NCBI RefSeq assembly: GCF_019263745.1
Contig: NZ_CP077107.1
Location: 1,426,001-1,490,000 of the forward strand
DNA length: 64,000 nt
From: Methanospirillum hungatei
Lineage (GTDB): Archaea; Halobacteriota; Methanomicrobia; Methanomicrobiales; Methanospirillaceae
Reading direction: 5' to 3'
The translations under genes and the position numbers were made by a program. The notes below the pieces were generated by a model. It was not told the origin of the DNA. It did not search any database and was given only the letters and a program-made list of their open reading frames with translations. This document shows positions 52,306 through 63,074 of this stretch, in pieces (position 1 is the stretch's first letter; each line of letters starts with the position of its first letter).

Positions 52306-52896
52306 ATGGGATACTGCACCAAAAAAGTGTATTATTTTGACAAACCCGGTGAGGCCAACAGTCGGGATGCGATCCGGATTGGTGCTGAGCGTGCTCAGGA
52401 ACTTGGAATATCAACAATAATCGTGCCAAGTACAAGCGGCAGAACCGCACAGATTGCGTATGAAGAACTCAAAGAAACCCCTCTACGCCTTGTGATTGTG
52501 ACCCATGTCGTCGGATTTTCTTCGCCCGGTGTCTGGGAGTTTGATTCTGAAATTGCATCGTCACTACGAAAAGAAGGTGTTACCATAATAACCGGTACAC
52601 ATGTCTTATCCGGCCTGGAACGCGCATTTTCGTCATCTCCCAAAGTCGGCGGAGGATCCAGGAGTGAAGCAGTTGCACATGCTCTTCGAAAAGTGATCGC
52701 AGTCGGCCTGAAAGTCGCGATTGAATGTACCCTGATTGCAGCAGATCAGGGAACAATAAGTGTTCCTGATGAAGTAATTGCCCTCGGGGGTACAGGGTCT
52801 GGTGTTGATACCGTTTGTGTCATCAGGCCATCTCATACCCAACACTTTTTCGATCTACAGGTTCGTGAAATTGTAGCAATGCCAAGGGATCGGTAA
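52306..52896 (+). CDS. Pyruvate-kinase C-terminal-domain protein (stand-alone)
   Basis: A 196-residue protein equal to the alpha/beta (C-terminal) domain of pyruvate kinase: TIIVPSTSGRTAQIAYEELK, RLVIVTHVVGFSSPGVWEFD and TGTHVLSGLERAFSSSPKVG. The catalytic barrel is missing, so this is not pyruvate kinase. Many archaea have such stand-alone domains, probably binding a phosphorylated ligand. It is followed 2 bases later by a membrane-protein gene. Confidence 0.82.
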   Translation: MGYCTKKVYYFDKPGEANSRDAIRIGAERAQELGISTIIVPSTSGRTAQIAYEELKETPLRLVIVTHVVGFSSPGVWEFDSEIASSLRKEGVTIITGTHVLSGLERAFSSSPKVGGGSRSEAVAHALRKVIAVGLKVAIECTLIAADQGTISVPDEVIALGGTGSGVDTVCVIRPSHTQHFFDLQVREIVAMPRDR

Positions 52897-52898
52897 CA

Positions 52899-53741
52899 AT
52901 GGTACTTGAAACATTGAAAAGAACACTCCATTTACTCATACACAGGCCTCTTCTCTGGATCTCCGGAGTCTACGCAGGGTGTATTGCAGCACTTGTAATC
53001 TGGCTTGAATTCACCGGAGGAATGTTTCTAGCGGGAAAAATAGCCATGCTTGCTGTCATCGCATTCCCATTTATTGTCGGGATAATGAACCATCATCTTA
53101 TGACCGGAGACACCGATTTAAAAAATCTCATAACCACGGGTCTTCGAAATTACTTCCCTATTGTCCTTCCTGTAGTTATTCTTGGTGGAATGATTGTAAT
53201 CATGGCATTACTTTTAAGCGTTCCTCTTTCGATTATGGGTTATGGAAGCGATGAGTATGCCCTCACCGGCCTCATGCTTGGGATTTTAATACCTGCAATT
53301 CTCTTTTCAATCTACATCGACAATGTTGCAGTCTGTGAAAAAACCAGAATTTTTGATACTTTGAAACGAAGTCTGGAACTTGTTACCATCAAGCTCTCCA
53401 CGTCAGTCGGTTTTTTTATCATCAGTGTAATCATGACCGTGATTGTGTCTCTCTTTGGAGCTTTTCTCTGGGGTATGATCCTTGCTGATCGATTTACTCA
53501 ATTTATTGACATGAACCTGACAACACAGCAGGGAGTTTTTTCTCAGTACACTCTCACTGACTGGCAAGCCCTTATCGGTCCAGAAGGAACAATCGTTACA
53601 TCATTGGTTTTTGGATTGGTTACTTTTATTCTGGTTCCTTTCCTGCTTACTTTCAAATATTCATGCTACAAAGAAGCAACACAGGAAGTAGTCACTATTC
53701 CTGGTGAATATGACGAAAAAGGAAGATGGTATAAGTACTAA
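52899..53741 (+). CDS. Membrane protein, six or seven helices, unknown
   Basis: A 280-residue integral membrane protein with hydrophobic segments around residues 15-45, 47-65, 88-112, 125-145, 170-200 and 235-260. FDTLKRSLELVTIKLSTSVG is a long amphipathic linker that recalls the DUF7847 archaeal family, not a known transporter. It is transcribed with the pyruvate-kinase-domain gene and converges on the DUF92 gene. Function unknown. Confidence 0.65.
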   Translation: MVLETLKRTLHLLIHRPLLWISGVYAGCIAALVIWLEFTGGMFLAGKIAMLAVIAFPFIVGIMNHHLMTGDTDLKNLITTGLRNYFPIVLPVVILGGMIVIMALLLSVPLSIMGYGSDEYALTGLMLGILIPAILFSIYIDNVAVCEKTRIFDTLKRSLELVTIKLSTSVGFFIISVIMTVIVSLFGAFLWGMILADRFTQFIDMNLTTQQGVFSQYTLTDWQALIGPEGTIVTSLVFGLVTFILVPFLLTFKYSCYKEATQEVVTIPGEYDEKGRWYKY

Positions 53742-53747
53742 CCGGGT

Positions 53748-54953
53748 TTAACCGGAAAAAAATGAGACTATTGCCCAGAGGAGTGCGGTAACAAGTCCTC
53801 CCCCAAGGGTTGCGAGGAAATTTGTTCCAGCATTCCCCCACAAATGCTTATTTTCATATAATTCTCCGAGCAGACTGTCAAGATTTGTTCCGATAAATCC
53901 TCCGATGACAGCTGCAACAAAAATGGAAAAATCTGCGACACCAAGCAGAACTGCACTGGTTGACACAAAAACTGCACCAAATAGTCCGGCAAGTTCTCCA
54001 ACAAAAGAGATGCCACCATTTGTTCCTTCCCGGACCGGCTGCATGGTTGTAATCAGCCTTGGTTTACCATAACAGACACCAATTTCTCCGGCGACGGTAT
54101 CCGCTGCTGCGGTTGCAACACTTCCAAGGTATGCCGCAACAAATGCAGGATGTTGAGTAACGCCATATCCCACTGCAGCACAAACAGAAACCAATCCATT
54201 TGCAAAGACATTTACATACCCTCTGACACCTCCTTTTTCCTCTTCAACATGGAGGGACTTTTTATAGTCCATATGAAACCGGGTTGCAATAGCACCCAGA
54301 ATAAAAAAAGAGAGCATTATCATAAACCAGGAGATCCCGGCAAAGACAATAAGAAGGACACCGACCAGAGCAGCAGAAAATAATCCAGGAATGTCAGCAG
54401 TTTTCAGCCGGTAGGCAAAGTAACTAAATCCGAACGCTATCACAACAGCGGTCGCCACCAATGGGAAGGTTGCTTCATACTCAAGATCCTCAATCAGGAG
54501 CATAATCATGGCAACCGCAATCAGTTCGATTGTCACTGCATTTTTTTGAGTTCCTAAAATCGAATGCAGGAGGACACAGACCGTGGCCCCGACCACCGCT
54601 GACAGCCATGACTGAACACCAAGGTATTCCATAACCAACGCAGTTATCAGAAGACCGCAAATGAAGGATAACGCGTATTCAATAGTTTTCCCTCCGGTTA
54701 GAGAAAAAACAAGTTCTTTTGTCGTGACTATAAGGATAGACGCACAGAGAACAAAAATCGGGAGAATACCCAATAGTCCCAGTAATCCGATTATTCCCAA
54801 GGCGATCGAAAGCCACTGTTCTACAGACTTAAACCAGAGAGCAAGGGCAGTAATAACTACGATAAGTCCCGGAACTCCGGGAGGGAGATATGGGGATATT
54901 ATCAGGAGAAGAACCGCCAGTACAAATGCAATCCATCTCACTGTGCTAAACAT
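53748..54953 (-). CDS. DUF92 (TIGR00297) family membrane protein
   Basis: A 401-residue membrane protein. Its C-terminal half matches DUF92: ATAAADTVAGEIGVCYGKPR, LITTMQPVREGTNGGISFVG and GGFIGTNLDSLLGELYENK. The family includes phytol and polyprenol kinases, so a CTP-dependent lipid kinase role is possible. An extra N-terminal set of about five helices precedes the domain. Confidence 0.8.
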   Translation of the reverse strand: MFSTVRWIAFVLAVLLLIISPYLPPGVPGLIVVITALALWFKSVEQWLSIALGIIGLLGLLGILPIFVLCASILIVTTKELVFSLTGGKTIEYALSFICGLLITALVMEYLGVQSWLSAVVGATVCVLLHSILGTQKNAVTIELIAVAMIMLLIEDLEYEATFPLVATAVVIAFGFSYFAYRLKTADIPGLFSAALVGVLLIVFAGISWFMIMLSFFILGAIATRFHMDYKKSLHVEEEKGGVRGYVNVFANGLVSVCAAVGYGVTQHPAFVAAYLGSVATAAADTVAGEIGVCYGKPRLITTMQPVREGTNGGISFVGELAGLFGAVFVSTSAVLLGVADFSIFVAAVIGGFIGTNLDSLLGELYENKHLWGNAGTNFLATLGGGLVTALLWAIVSFFSG

Positions 54954-55158
54954 TGGGTACGTATTTGGTTATTCACCGAATATATAGTATCATGCACCTG
55001 TTCCGGAATGAAATGCCAATAATGAGATTTTGTAAAGAAAAATGGAGTATACATGTGTGATGGAGAGACATAAGATCCTTCACATGTCCAACACCCAGGT
55101 GTCGGGGTACTGAAACCCTATTATCTTTCACAGCAATGGATACGAAGGTGTTCACCTG

Positions 55159-56229
55159 ATGCCAGAATATTCCGGATCCAATAGAATAATAATTGCACCT
55201 GCGGTGCTTCTTTGTCTCTTATGCTTCTCATCTTGTGTATCTGCAGCCCCGACTTATGCCCCAACTGAAGGGAAAAATCCTTTACCTGTTTACTTTACAT
55301 TTCCCGGAGGAGAAGAATGCGACAAGGTTTTATGGACATTCGGCGATGGAAATACTTCTTCTGCTCTCACAACTGACCATACATATCATTCTCTTGGAAT
55401 GTACTATCCAACATGTCAATGCGAATTACCTGGGGCAAATATATCCTATACGTACGATTATGTGTATGTTATTCCCTGGTCGTCAAGTATTCGCGATAGC
55501 GTCACCGGTGGAAAACCCTCACAGGTAAGAGTGAACAGATCATCTGAAAATCTGGGTGCTGAATCACTAAAAAAGCAGGCAGAAGGCCTTGCAGCAATCG
55601 GAGAGATGAAACATGCAGCTGATGCATATGCTGATCTGCAAAAGACATCAGACCTTGACTATGATACCCTCACAACATATGGTGATGTCCTTAGTGGTCT
55701 GGGACGGCTTTCAGAAGCTGAAGTAGTTTTTAAAGAAGCACTGGCGACGAATGAAACAGCGCCGGTTATGAAAAAACTAGCAGATGTCCTTTTTTCCCTC
55801 GGGAAGACAAGTGAAGCAATTGATGTTATGAACCAGACGCTCATTCTGTCTCCACAAGATGCGGCGGCATATGGAACATATGCTGGTTTTCTTCAGAAAG
55901 CAGGAAAAACTACTGAAGCACTAGATGCCTATAATCAGTCATTCAGATTATCAGACAACCAGCCGCAGCTCTGGTCAGAGTATGCAGGTATTCTCACTTC
56001 AATCGGACGAATTGAGCAGGCTGCTGGGGCATATGAACATGCTATTAATCTTGGTTCTTCAGGATCCGATGTATGGAATAGTTACTCTCGGGTACTTCAG
56101 AAACTGGGACGAAAAGATGAAGCTCAACGGGCAAAAGAGCAGGCCATGAATACATATACGCCCATATCCTCATCCATGTTCGGCTCGAATGACAACATCC
56201 CTACCTGCGGCATCGGTTCTTTGTGCTGA
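55159..56229 (+). CDS. Secreted PKD-TPR protein
   Basis: A 356-residue exported protein. The signal peptide is IAPAVLLCLLCFSSCVSAAP; residues about 35-95 form a PKD-like domain with VLWTFGDGNTSSALTTDHTY; residues about 135-335 contain six TPR units. It combines the two architectures found separately in the surface cluster at 36.6-39.3 kb, suggesting a common cell-surface theme. N-glycosylation sites (N-x-S/T) are frequent. Confidence 0.8.
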   Translation: MPEYSGSNRIIIAPAVLLCLLCFSSCVSAAPTYAPTEGKNPLPVYFTFPGGEECDKVLWTFGDGNTSSALTTDHTYHSLGMYYPTCQCELPGANISYTYDYVYVIPWSSSIRDSVTGGKPSQVRVNRSSENLGAESLKKQAEGLAAIGEMKHAADAYADLQKTSDLDYDTLTTYGDVLSGLGRLSEAEVVFKEALATNETAPVMKKLADVLFSLGKTSEAIDVMNQTLILSPQDAAAYGTYAGFLQKAGKTTEALDAYNQSFRLSDNQPQLWSEYAGILTSIGRIEQAAGAYEHAINLGSSGSDVWNSYSRVLQKLGRKDEAQRAKEQAMNTYTPISSSMFGSNDNIPTCGIGSLC

Positions 56230-56337
56230 TACCAGAATCTTTTTTTCATCCTGATGGTGCCAGGATTATGAACCAGTTCATATTCACCCCACATGTTCCA
56301 TCATCTACATTACCCTTCACCTTCAAACGTATGGGCA

Positions 56338-58935
56338 ATGTCTCGGGTCTTGCGGGAACTTCCCAAAACCTATGAATATCGTGAGGTGGAAGCACGATGG
56401 CAACAGACGTGGAAGGATGAAGACGTCTACTTCAAGGAAGGCTCTGAAAAGCCACAATTTGTCATTGACACGCCACCGCCCTATCCCACCGGAGAATTTC
56501 ATATCGGAAATGCATTCAACTGGTGTTATATCGATTTTTTAGCCAGATACAAGCGGATGAAAGGATACAATGTCATGTTCCCGCAGGGATGGGACTGCCA
56601 TGGTCTTCCAACCGAAGTAAAAGTTGAAGAGATCCATAAGATCACAAAAAATGATGTTGACCGGCAGAAGTTTCGTGAGATGTGCCGTGAGCTGACGATT
56701 GGAAACATCAAGAAGATGCGGGCATCCATGCGCAGGATGGCCTTTTCCATCGACTGGAGCCACGAATACATCACCATGATGCCGGAGTACTTCGGCAAAA
56801 CCCAGCTCTCATTTTTGCGTATGTATCACGCAGGACAGATCTACCAGTCTGACCATCCGGTTAACTTCTGTCCACGGTGTGAGACTGCCATTGCATTTGC
56901 CGAGGTCAATTACAGCGACCGGACAACAAAACTCAACTATTTCAACTTCTCCGGACTTGAAATTGCAACATCACGGCCAGAGCTGCTTGCCGCTTGTGTG
57001 GCAGTTGCCGTTCACCCTGATGATGACCGGTACAAAGGTCGAAAAGGCGAACAACTGAAAGTTCCCCTGTTCGGTCATGAGGTTCCCATCATCTGTGACG
57101 AAGCGGTTGACCCGTCCTTTGGTTCAGGGGCCGTTATGATCTGTACCTTTGGTGATAAGCAGGATGTCATCTGGTGGAAGGTTCATAATCTCCCGCTCAG
57201 AAAAGCAATTGACAAGACTGGTCATATGACCCAGATAGCCGGGAAGTATGAGGGGATGAATACCACCAGCTGCCGGGAAGCAATTCTTGCAGATATGAAG
57301 TCCGAAGGAATCCTGCTCCGCCAGGAACCTCTTGAGCAGCGTGTCGGAACCTGCTGGCGGTGTAAAACACCCATCGAGATCCTCTCCGAACATCAGTGGT
57401 TTGTAAAGATCCCACATGAAGCCGCATTAAAAGCCGCAAAGGAAGTCAAGTGGTACCCTGAACACATGTTTCTCCGGATGGAGAACTGGATCACCCAGAT
57501 GGAGTGGGACTGGTGTATCTCACGTCAGCGGATCTTTGCATCCCCTATCCCGGTCTGGTTCTGTAAGGACTGTGGTGATATCATACTGCCGGAGGAGAGC
57601 GAACTCCCTATTGACCCGACGGTTGATATACCAAAGCGCCCTTGTCCAAAATGTGGCAGCTCAAATTTCATCCCGGAGACTGACGTCCTTGACACCTGGA
57701 TGGACTCTTCCATCTCGGTGATGCACGTGACCGGATGGGACGGAACACAGAAAGTCCCACCCCTGTTCCCTGCACAGATTCGGCCACAGGGTCATGATAT
57801 CATCCGGACCTGGGCATTTTATACAATACTTCGTGCAGTATCCCTCACCGGTGGCAAACCCTGGGAGCAGATCCTGGTAAACGGCATGGTGCTGGGAGAA
57901 GATGGTTTTAAGATGAGTAAGAGCAGGGGCAATGTAACGGTCCCTGAGGAGATTCTGGAGCAGTACGGTGCTGACTCCCTTCGTCAGTGGGCCGCTCTTG
58001 GTGCTGCAACCGGATCAGATATTCAATTTAACTGGAATGATGTGGTCGCTGCAAACCGGTTCCTTACCAAGATGTGGAATATCTCACGGTTTGCCCTGAT
58101 GCAACTTGATCGGGCCCCGTACAAGGCCGATGCACAGGTGACTGCTCTCGCAGACCGGTGGCTTCTGACCAAATTAAGCCAGACCATTCGGGAAGTATCA
58201 GAATCTCTTGAAACCTATCAGTTTGATAAGGGTCTGAAAGCAATACGGGAGTTTGCCTGGGATGTCCTCGCAGACAATTATATCGAGATCGTGAAGGGCA
58301 GGCTCTACTCGGATTCTGCAGACCGTGACGGGGCCTGTGTTGCCATCCGGACATCGATGGATGCAATCTGCCGGATGCTTGCACCCTTTACCCCGTACTT
58401 TGCCGAAGAAGTCTGGTCAGCCATGGAGGAGAGTTCTGTTCATCAGCAGCCCTGGGTGACATTCTCCTATGAGGATGAAGAGGCTGTCAGGTCTGGTGAG
58501 ATCCTGGTCCAGGTCATCTCTGAGATCAGACGGTACAAGCATGATAAGGGGCTTGCCCTGAATGCTCCGCTCGGCAATGTGACAGTATACACGGCTCTTG
58601 CGGTTGATGATGCAGGAGACGCAAGCACCGCATCCACCTGTACCCTTACCTGGAAGACCGGCATGCCTGAACTGACACAGGTAGTCAGTGGGGTTAAGTT
58701 TGATATGGGTATCATTGGTCCGAAACTCCGGGGGAAGGCAAAAGGATTCATGCAGGCAATTGAGGCATTACCAAAAGAGAGTCTTACATCCGTTCCGGCT
58801 ACGATAACCGTTGACGGAGAAGAGATTGTAGTGCCTGATGGTTCAGTACTCCCCCAGCTCTCCTACACTGTTGCAGGAGCCAGTGTTGACCTGATTCCGG
58901 TCAGTGACAGTTTAGTAATAACGATAGAGCAGTAA
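56338..58935 (+). CDS. valS: Valyl-tRNA synthetase
   Basis: An 865-residue class Ia synthetase. HIGN (residues 55-58) replaces the HIGH motif, and KMSKS begins at K525. Zinc-binding cysteine pairs are in [30 protein letters not shown] and [10 protein letters not shown]. The CP1 editing domain lies between about 150 and 330, and the anticodon-binding domain and C-terminal part follow. It charges tRNA-Val and edits threonyl-tRNA errors. ATG 56338 is chosen since the upstream 15 residues are not conserved. Confidence 0.93.
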   Translation: MSRVLRELPKTYEYREVEARWQQTWKDEDVYFKEGSEKPQFVIDTPPPYPTGEFHIGNAFNWCYIDFLARYKRMKGYNVMFPQGWDCHGLPTEVKVEEIHKITKNDVDRQKFREMCRELTIGNIKKMRASMRRMAFSIDWSHEYITMMPEYFGKTQLSFLRMYHAGQIYQSDHPVNFCPRCETAIAFAEVNYSDRTTKLNYFNFSGLEIATSRPELLAACVAVAVHPDDDRYKGRKGEQLKVPLFGHEVPIICDEAVDPSFGSGAVMICTFGDKQDVIWWKVHNLPLRKAIDKTGHMTQIAGKYEGMNTTSCREAILADMKSEGILLRQEPLEQRVGTCWRCKTPIEILSEHQWFVKIPHEAALKAAKEVKWYPEHMFLRMENWITQMEWDWCISRQRIFASPIPVWFCKDCGDIILPEESELPIDPTVDIPKRPCPKCGSSNFIPETDVLDTWMDSSISVMHVTGWDGTQKVPPLFPAQIRPQGHDIIRTWAFYTILRAVSLTGGKPWEQILVNGMVLGEDGFKMSKSRGNVTVPEEILEQYGADSLRQWAALGAATGSDIQFNWNDVVAANRFLTKMWNISRFALMQLDRAPYKADAQVTALADRWLLTKLSQTIREVSESLETYQFDKGLKAIREFAWDVLADNYIEIVKGRLYSDSADRDGACVAIRTSMDAICRMLAPFTPYFAEEVWSAMEESSVHQQPWVTFSYEDEEAVRSGEILVQVISEIRRYKHDKGLALNAPLGNVTVYTALAVDDAGDASTASTCTLTWKTGMPELTQVVSGVKFDMGIIGPKLRGKAKGFMQAIEALPKESLTSVPATITVDGEEIVVPDGSVLPQLSYTVAGASVDLIPVSDSLVITIEQ

Positions 58936-58938
58936 AAA

Positions 58939-59562
58939 TTAATATTTTTTCTTTTTCTTCCTGTTCATCTCATCATATCGGAACCGAATCACTTCACCTG
59001 CAACCCTCAGTATATGTTCAGGGGGGAGTGTCCCGTCCAGTATAAGGAACCGGGCTGTATCCTCTTCAACTAGTTCCATGTAATACTCCTGAACTTTGGT
59101 CAACACTGATTCCTGCTCAAAATGTTCTCCGCTCTCGCGTTTACCGGTCCGCTCCAGGGCGACCGGGACCGGAACGGCAAGCAGAATAGTGAGATCCGGC
59201 ATTATCGTCCACCCATGATGCACCGCCCTTAGCCAGGTGAGCGGATCAGGAATTATCCCGTCAAGGGTAACCTGCTGGTAGACAAGTCGACTGTCAATAT
59301 ACCGGTCAGATATGACAAGACGATCCTCTGACAAAGCTGGCCGGATGACTTCCCGGAGATGGGCAGCATGATCAGCAACAAACAGGAGAGCCTCTGCTAT
59401 AGGGTCGGCATGTTCCCGGATGGCACGACGAACTGCCTCACCAATCCATGTCGATCCTGGTTCACAGGTAATTACTGGATCAAGATCTGCAAGATATGGT
59501 CCCAAGGCCTTGTGAAGCGTTGACTTTCCACTCCCGTCTATGCCTTCTATGGTGACGAGCAA
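58939..59562 (-). CDS. tmk: Thymidylate kinase
   Basis: A 207-residue P-loop kinase with GIDGSGKST at 7-15, the DR-type TMP-binding motif SDRYIDSRLVYQQ and a short lid with GKRESGEHFE. It phosphorylates dTMP for DNA synthesis. It starts inside the upstream gene (16-base overlap) and ends four bases past valS. The C-terminus ends with RKKKKKY, an unusual basic tail. Confidence 0.93.
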   Translation of the reverse strand: MLVTIEGIDGSGKSTLHKALGPYLADLDPVITCEPGSTWIGEAVRRAIREHADPIAEALLFVADHAAHLREVIRPALSEDRLVISDRYIDSRLVYQQVTLDGIIPDPLTWLRAVHHGWTIMPDLTILLAVPVPVALERTGKRESGEHFEQESVLTKVQEYYMELVEEDTARFLILDGTLPPEHILRVAGEVIRFRYDEMNRKKKKKY

Positions 59563-60227
59563 AATACTCCCCTCCGGATATACTCAATTGGAATTTTGCC
59601 GGTGTGAACTGCTGTCGCGATAATTGCCCCATCAAACCCGGCTTTTTCAAGGAGCACCAGATCCTCTTCAGATGATACCCCTCCTCCCCAGAGGAGAGGA
59701 CCTGCATAAGCAGACCTGAATGCAGATAATTTTTCAGTGTCAAGTCCCCGTCCGGTACCGACCCGGCCAATGTCAAGGAGTATGACCATCTCAAACTGGT
59801 ACCGGTTGCAGGATGAGAGAAAAGTAACCGGATCAGTGTTCCAGGGAATCACCAGATCATTTTTAATATCAACCGAGAGGACGCCCCCATTGAATTGATC
59901 CAGAGTATCTGCAGCAGTCTCAGTTCCAACGATCATGTGAACACGCGGAAGAACCAGGACATCATCCGGGCTCCGGCATCCGCGATCCAGAAGTATGCGT
60001 TCTGTCCGATCTGCAAGGGCAGGAATCAGGGCATCATGATCTCCAACGCCGCAAATCCGGTCCAAATCTGCAATATACAAGTACCTGGGTTTTATCTGTT
60101 CAATAAATCTGACCGGTTCAGCAGTGTCTGCGTACAGAGAGGTAACCGGAACGTACCAATCCCGCATACCGCTCTTTCCATGAACGATTTGTCCGGATTT
60201 TAAGTCTGTGGCTAGATATAGGTCCAT
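59547..60227 (-). CDS. HisA/HisF-related TIM-barrel protein
   Basis: A 226-residue protein related to HisA: DLYLATDLKSGQIVHG, RYLYIADLDRICGVGDHDAL, LSVDIKNDLVIPWNT and GPLLWGGGVSSEEDLVLLEK. The strand-end phosphate groups are retained but the start DLKSG and the D in strand 5 (VILLDIGRVGTG) differ from true HisA. Divergent from mfnB with a 44-base gap, so a methanofuran or other cofactor role is at least as likely as histidine synthesis. No activity is proven. Confidence 0.78.
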   Translation of the reverse strand: MDLYLATDLKSGQIVHGKSGMRDWYVPVTSLYADTAEPVRFIEQIKPRYLYIADLDRICGVGDHDALIPALADRTERILLDRGCRSPDDVLVLPRVHMIVGTETAADTLDQFNGGVLSVDIKNDLVIPWNTDPVTFLSSCNRYQFEMVILLDIGRVGTGRGLDTEKLSAFRSAYAGPLLWGGGVSSEEDLVLLEKAGFDGAIIATAVHTGKIPIEYIRRGVFCSSP

Positions 60228-60271
60228 ATTACAAACGTAATCACTATTTAGATACCGGTTCCATAAAATGT

Positions 60272-60958
60272 ATGCAGTTGCTTGTCAGCCCAGCAACATT
60301 AGAAGAAGCGAAGAAGGCACTTTCTGCCGATATTGTCGATGTGAAACGACCCGAAGAGGGATCGCTTGGAGCCTCTTTTCCCTGGATAATCAGGGCAATA
60401 AAAGACCTGACTGATAAACCCGTAAGTGCAGCTATTGGTGATTTTGACTATAAACCAGGAGGTGCAGCTCTGACCGCTCTCGGTGCTGCAGCAGCTGGTG
60501 CTGATTACATAAAGATCGGGCTGATGTTTGATGGGGCAGAAGAAGCACAGATGGTTATCAACTCAGTAACCCGTGCTGTGAAAGATACGTACCCTGTAAA
60601 AAAGGTAGTTATCGCCGCTTATTCTGATTGGGAACGACTTGACACCATTTCACCATTTGAGATGGCTCCACTTGCAGCCAAAGCAGGTGCAGATATATCA
60701 ATGGTGGATACTGGTATCAAAGATGGAAAATCGACCTTTGAATTTATGGATGAGGCACTTCTCACAGAGTTTACAGCCCTGAATAGATCTCTGGGTCTTT
60801 CTACTGCCCTTGCCGGATCCCTGAAGTTTCCGGATATAGAAATTCTCAAACGCATTAATCCGGAGATCATCGGAGTCAGGGGTATGGTATGCGGGGGAGA
60901 TCGAACGGCGATGGTACAGGAAGAACTTGTTTTAAAGGCAGTAAGTATGGTTCACTAA
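60272..60958 (+). CDS. mfnB: (5-Formylfuran-3-yl)methyl phosphate synthase MfnB
   Basis: A 228-residue TIM barrel (DUF556 family). The catalytic lysines are K25 in VDVKRPEEGSLG and K81 in YIKIGLMFDG, matching the two key lysines of MJ1099 (K27 and K85). It joins two glyceraldehyde-3-phosphate molecules to make the furan precursor of methanofuran. It complements mfnA at 43.3 kb. It is followed by guaB with a single base between. Confidence 0.94.
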   Translation: MQLLVSPATLEEAKKALSADIVDVKRPEEGSLGASFPWIIRAIKDLTDKPVSAAIGDFDYKPGGAALTALGAAAAGADYIKIGLMFDGAEEAQMVINSVTRAVKDTYPVKKVVIAAYSDWERLDTISPFEMAPLAAKAGADISMVDTGIKDGKSTFEFMDEALLTEFTALNRSLGLSTALAGSLKFPDIEILKRINPEIIGVRGMVCGGDRTAMVQEELVLKAVSMVH

Positions 60959-60959
60959 A

Positions 60960-62420
60960 ATGTATATAGAAAAATTACAGGCAGAAACCGGGCTTACTTT
61001 TGATGACGTTCTGCTCATTCCGGCCGCCTCTGAAGTAGAGCCGAATCAGGCAGAGGTCACCACCCGTTTTTCTCGCAATATTGAACTGAATATTCCTCTT
61101 GTCAGTGCTGCAATGGACACGGTCAGTACCTCTTCGATGGCAGTAGCACTGGCCCGAGCCGGTGGCATTACCGTTATTCACCGGAACATGACTGCAGAAC
61201 AGGAGGTTGAAGAGGTCAGAAAAGTCAAACTTGAGTCTGAAATCGTTCAGCGTGAAGTACTCACAGTAAAACCCGACTCTCTTATTGCTGACGTTGACCG
61301 TATGATGACTTATCATGGGATCGGCGGTGTCCCCGTCGTTGAAAATGATAAAGTCATAGGAATAGTCAGTAGGCGTGATCTTAGGGCTATGGTCAGTCGG
61401 ATAGGAAACCAGCCGGTTAAGTCAATAATGACTCCTGAGCCGATTGTTGCCAGAGAGGGAATTTCAATAGATGATGCATTTGACCTCATGTACTCCAGGA
61501 AAGTTGAACGACTTCCGGTTGTGGACGATGAAGGGACATTAACCGGGATTATTTCTATGCAGGAGCTCCTGGAAAAAAGACAGTTCCCAAATGCCATCAG
61601 GGATGGTAATGGAAATCTCCGGGTTGCTGCATCAGTAGGCCCATATGATCACGCACGGGCCATGATGTTGGTAGATGCTGGGGTGGATGCTATTGTTGTC
61701 GATTGTGCTCATGGTCATAACCTCAACGTAGTAAAAAGTGTCAAGGATATCAAAGGCAGTATTTCGGTTGATATTGTCGCAGGTAATATTGCAACAAAAA
61801 CTGCGGCAGAAGCTCTTGCTGATACTGTTGATGGTCTGAAAGTGGGTATTGGTCCGGGATCTATCTGTACCACCCGGGTAGTGGCCGGTGTCGGGGTTCC
61901 ACAAATTACCGCAATTTCCACCGTTGCAGAAGTAGCAACAGAAGCTGATGTTCCGATCATCGCCGACGGAGGTATACGATTCTCAGGAGATATCGCAAAG
62001 GCGATTGCTGCCGGTGCAGATTCAGTCATGATGGGAAACCTGTTTGCAGGGACAGATGAATCACCAGGTCAGATCGTAACTATCCAGAGCAGGAAATATA
62101 AACAGTACCGGGGAATGGGTTCCCTTGGTGTCATGTCAACCGGTGTCTCATCAGACCGGTATTTCCAGAAAAAAGAGATTGGAAAGACGAAATTTGTTCC
62201 TGAAGGTGTGGAAGGAGTCACCCCATATGTCGGACCGGTTGCTGATGTTATATACCAGATGATCGGTGGATTAAAATCTGCAATGGGATATGTTGGAGCG
62301 CGTAACATCAGAGATATGCATGAAAAAACCAGATTTATCAGGATCACCCAGGCTGGGTATCATGAAAGCCATCCACATAACATAACTATCACCGATGAAG
62401 CTCCCAACTATAGAATATAA
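60960..62420 (+). CDS. guaB: Inosine-5'-monophosphate dehydrogenase
   Basis: A 486-residue IMPDH. The catalytic cysteine is C303 in [13 protein letters not shown]; the barrel includes [20 protein letters not shown] and [20 protein letters not shown]; two CBS motifs (about residues 90-205) are inserted in the barrel. It makes XMP in GMP synthesis. Translated together with mfnB, whose stop is one base upstream. Confidence 0.95.
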   Translation: MYIEKLQAETGLTFDDVLLIPAASEVEPNQAEVTTRFSRNIELNIPLVSAAMDTVSTSSMAVALARAGGITVIHRNMTAEQEVEEVRKVKLESEIVQREVLTVKPDSLIADVDRMMTYHGIGGVPVVENDKVIGIVSRRDLRAMVSRIGNQPVKSIMTPEPIVAREGISIDDAFDLMYSRKVERLPVVDDEGTLTGIISMQELLEKRQFPNAIRDGNGNLRVAASVGPYDHARAMMLVDAGVDAIVVDCAHGHNLNVVKSVKDIKGSISVDIVAGNIATKTAAEALADTVDGLKVGIGPGSICTTRVVAGVGVPQITAISTVAEVATEADVPIIADGGIRFSGDIAKAIAAGADSVMMGNLFAGTDESPGQIVTIQSRKYKQYRGMGSLGVMSTGVSSDRYFQKKEIGKTKFVPEGVEGVTPYVGPVADVIYQMIGGLKSAMGYVGARNIRDMHEKTRFIRITQAGYHESHPHNITITDEAPNYRI

Positions 62421-62433
62421 TAAATACTCATTT

Positions 62434-62454
62434 TCACTAACATAGAGTTAGTGA
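62434..62454. promoter_or_regulatory. Palindromic operator overlapping the ArsR start
   Basis: TCACTAAC (62434-62441) and GTTAGTGA (62447-62454) are perfect inverted arms around 5 bases, and the right arm covers the start codon. An AT-rich segment AATATAATAAATAC lies about 10-20 bases before it. Such a site would block transcription or translation of the downstream genes and suggests autoregulation. Confidence 0.6.
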
Positions 62455-63074
62455 TGTTGGAACAGGCAGATCTGTCCCGGCTGCTGGATATTCTCGGTAA
62501 CCGGAACCGTAGGAGAATCATTGAACTTCTCCGGGAAAAGCCCTGTTTTGTAACTGAGATATCTGAACGGCTGATGATATCACCAAAGGCCGTTATTGAT
62601 CATCTCCAGATGCTTGAAGATGCACGAATACTTGCGTTCCGAAGTGATGAACGGAGAAGAAAGTATTACTATCTTGAGCATGACATCAGTATTCAGGTAC
62701 ATCTGGATGTCCAGAGCCATGATTTGGTCCCGGTAATTCTCTCAGGTGAACAACGGCTCCTGATCTCCTTACAGAAACTCAGGCAGATGATCAAGGAACG
62801 TGATGAAATTGCCCAGAAACTTGAAGAGATGGAACGGGAGATAGATCATCAGATCAGTGAAGTTCTCCATGAAGGAAAACGTGCTGGTAGTGGAGAAGAA
62901 AGCATGCTGGTTTCAGTTGCCCTGGCACATGGGGCAAAAAGTACTGAAGAAATACGGGATCTGACCAGCCTTCCTCCGGAAATGGTGGATAGGACCCTCC
63001 AGAATTTGATGGATGAAGGCATAGTTTGTAAGAAAGGAACAGGATTAGAAATTCGAGGTATTTATGCCGAATAA
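62451..63074 (+). CDS. ArsR-family winged-helix regulator
   Basis: A 207-residue protein. Residues about 5-75 form an ArsR-type winged helix (LLDILGNRNRRRIIELLREK, FVTEISERLMISPKAVIDHL), and residues about 95-145 a coiled coil (LRQMIKERDEIAQKLEEM). A second winged-helix-like region follows (TEEIRDLTSLPPEMVDRTL). No metal-binding cysteines are in place, so it probably senses something other than arsenic. It likely binds the palindrome over its own start, and it is co-transcribed with the Hsp20-like gene. Confidence 0.83.
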   Translation: MMLEQADLSRLLDILGNRNRRRIIELLREKPCFVTEISERLMISPKAVIDHLQMLEDARILAFRSDERRRKYYYLEHDISIQVHLDVQSHDLVPVILSGEQRLLISLQKLRQMIKERDEIAQKLEEMEREIDHQISEVLHEGKRAGSGEESMLVSVALAHGAKSTEEIRDLTSLPPEMVDRTLQNLMDEGIVCKKGTGLEIRGIYAE

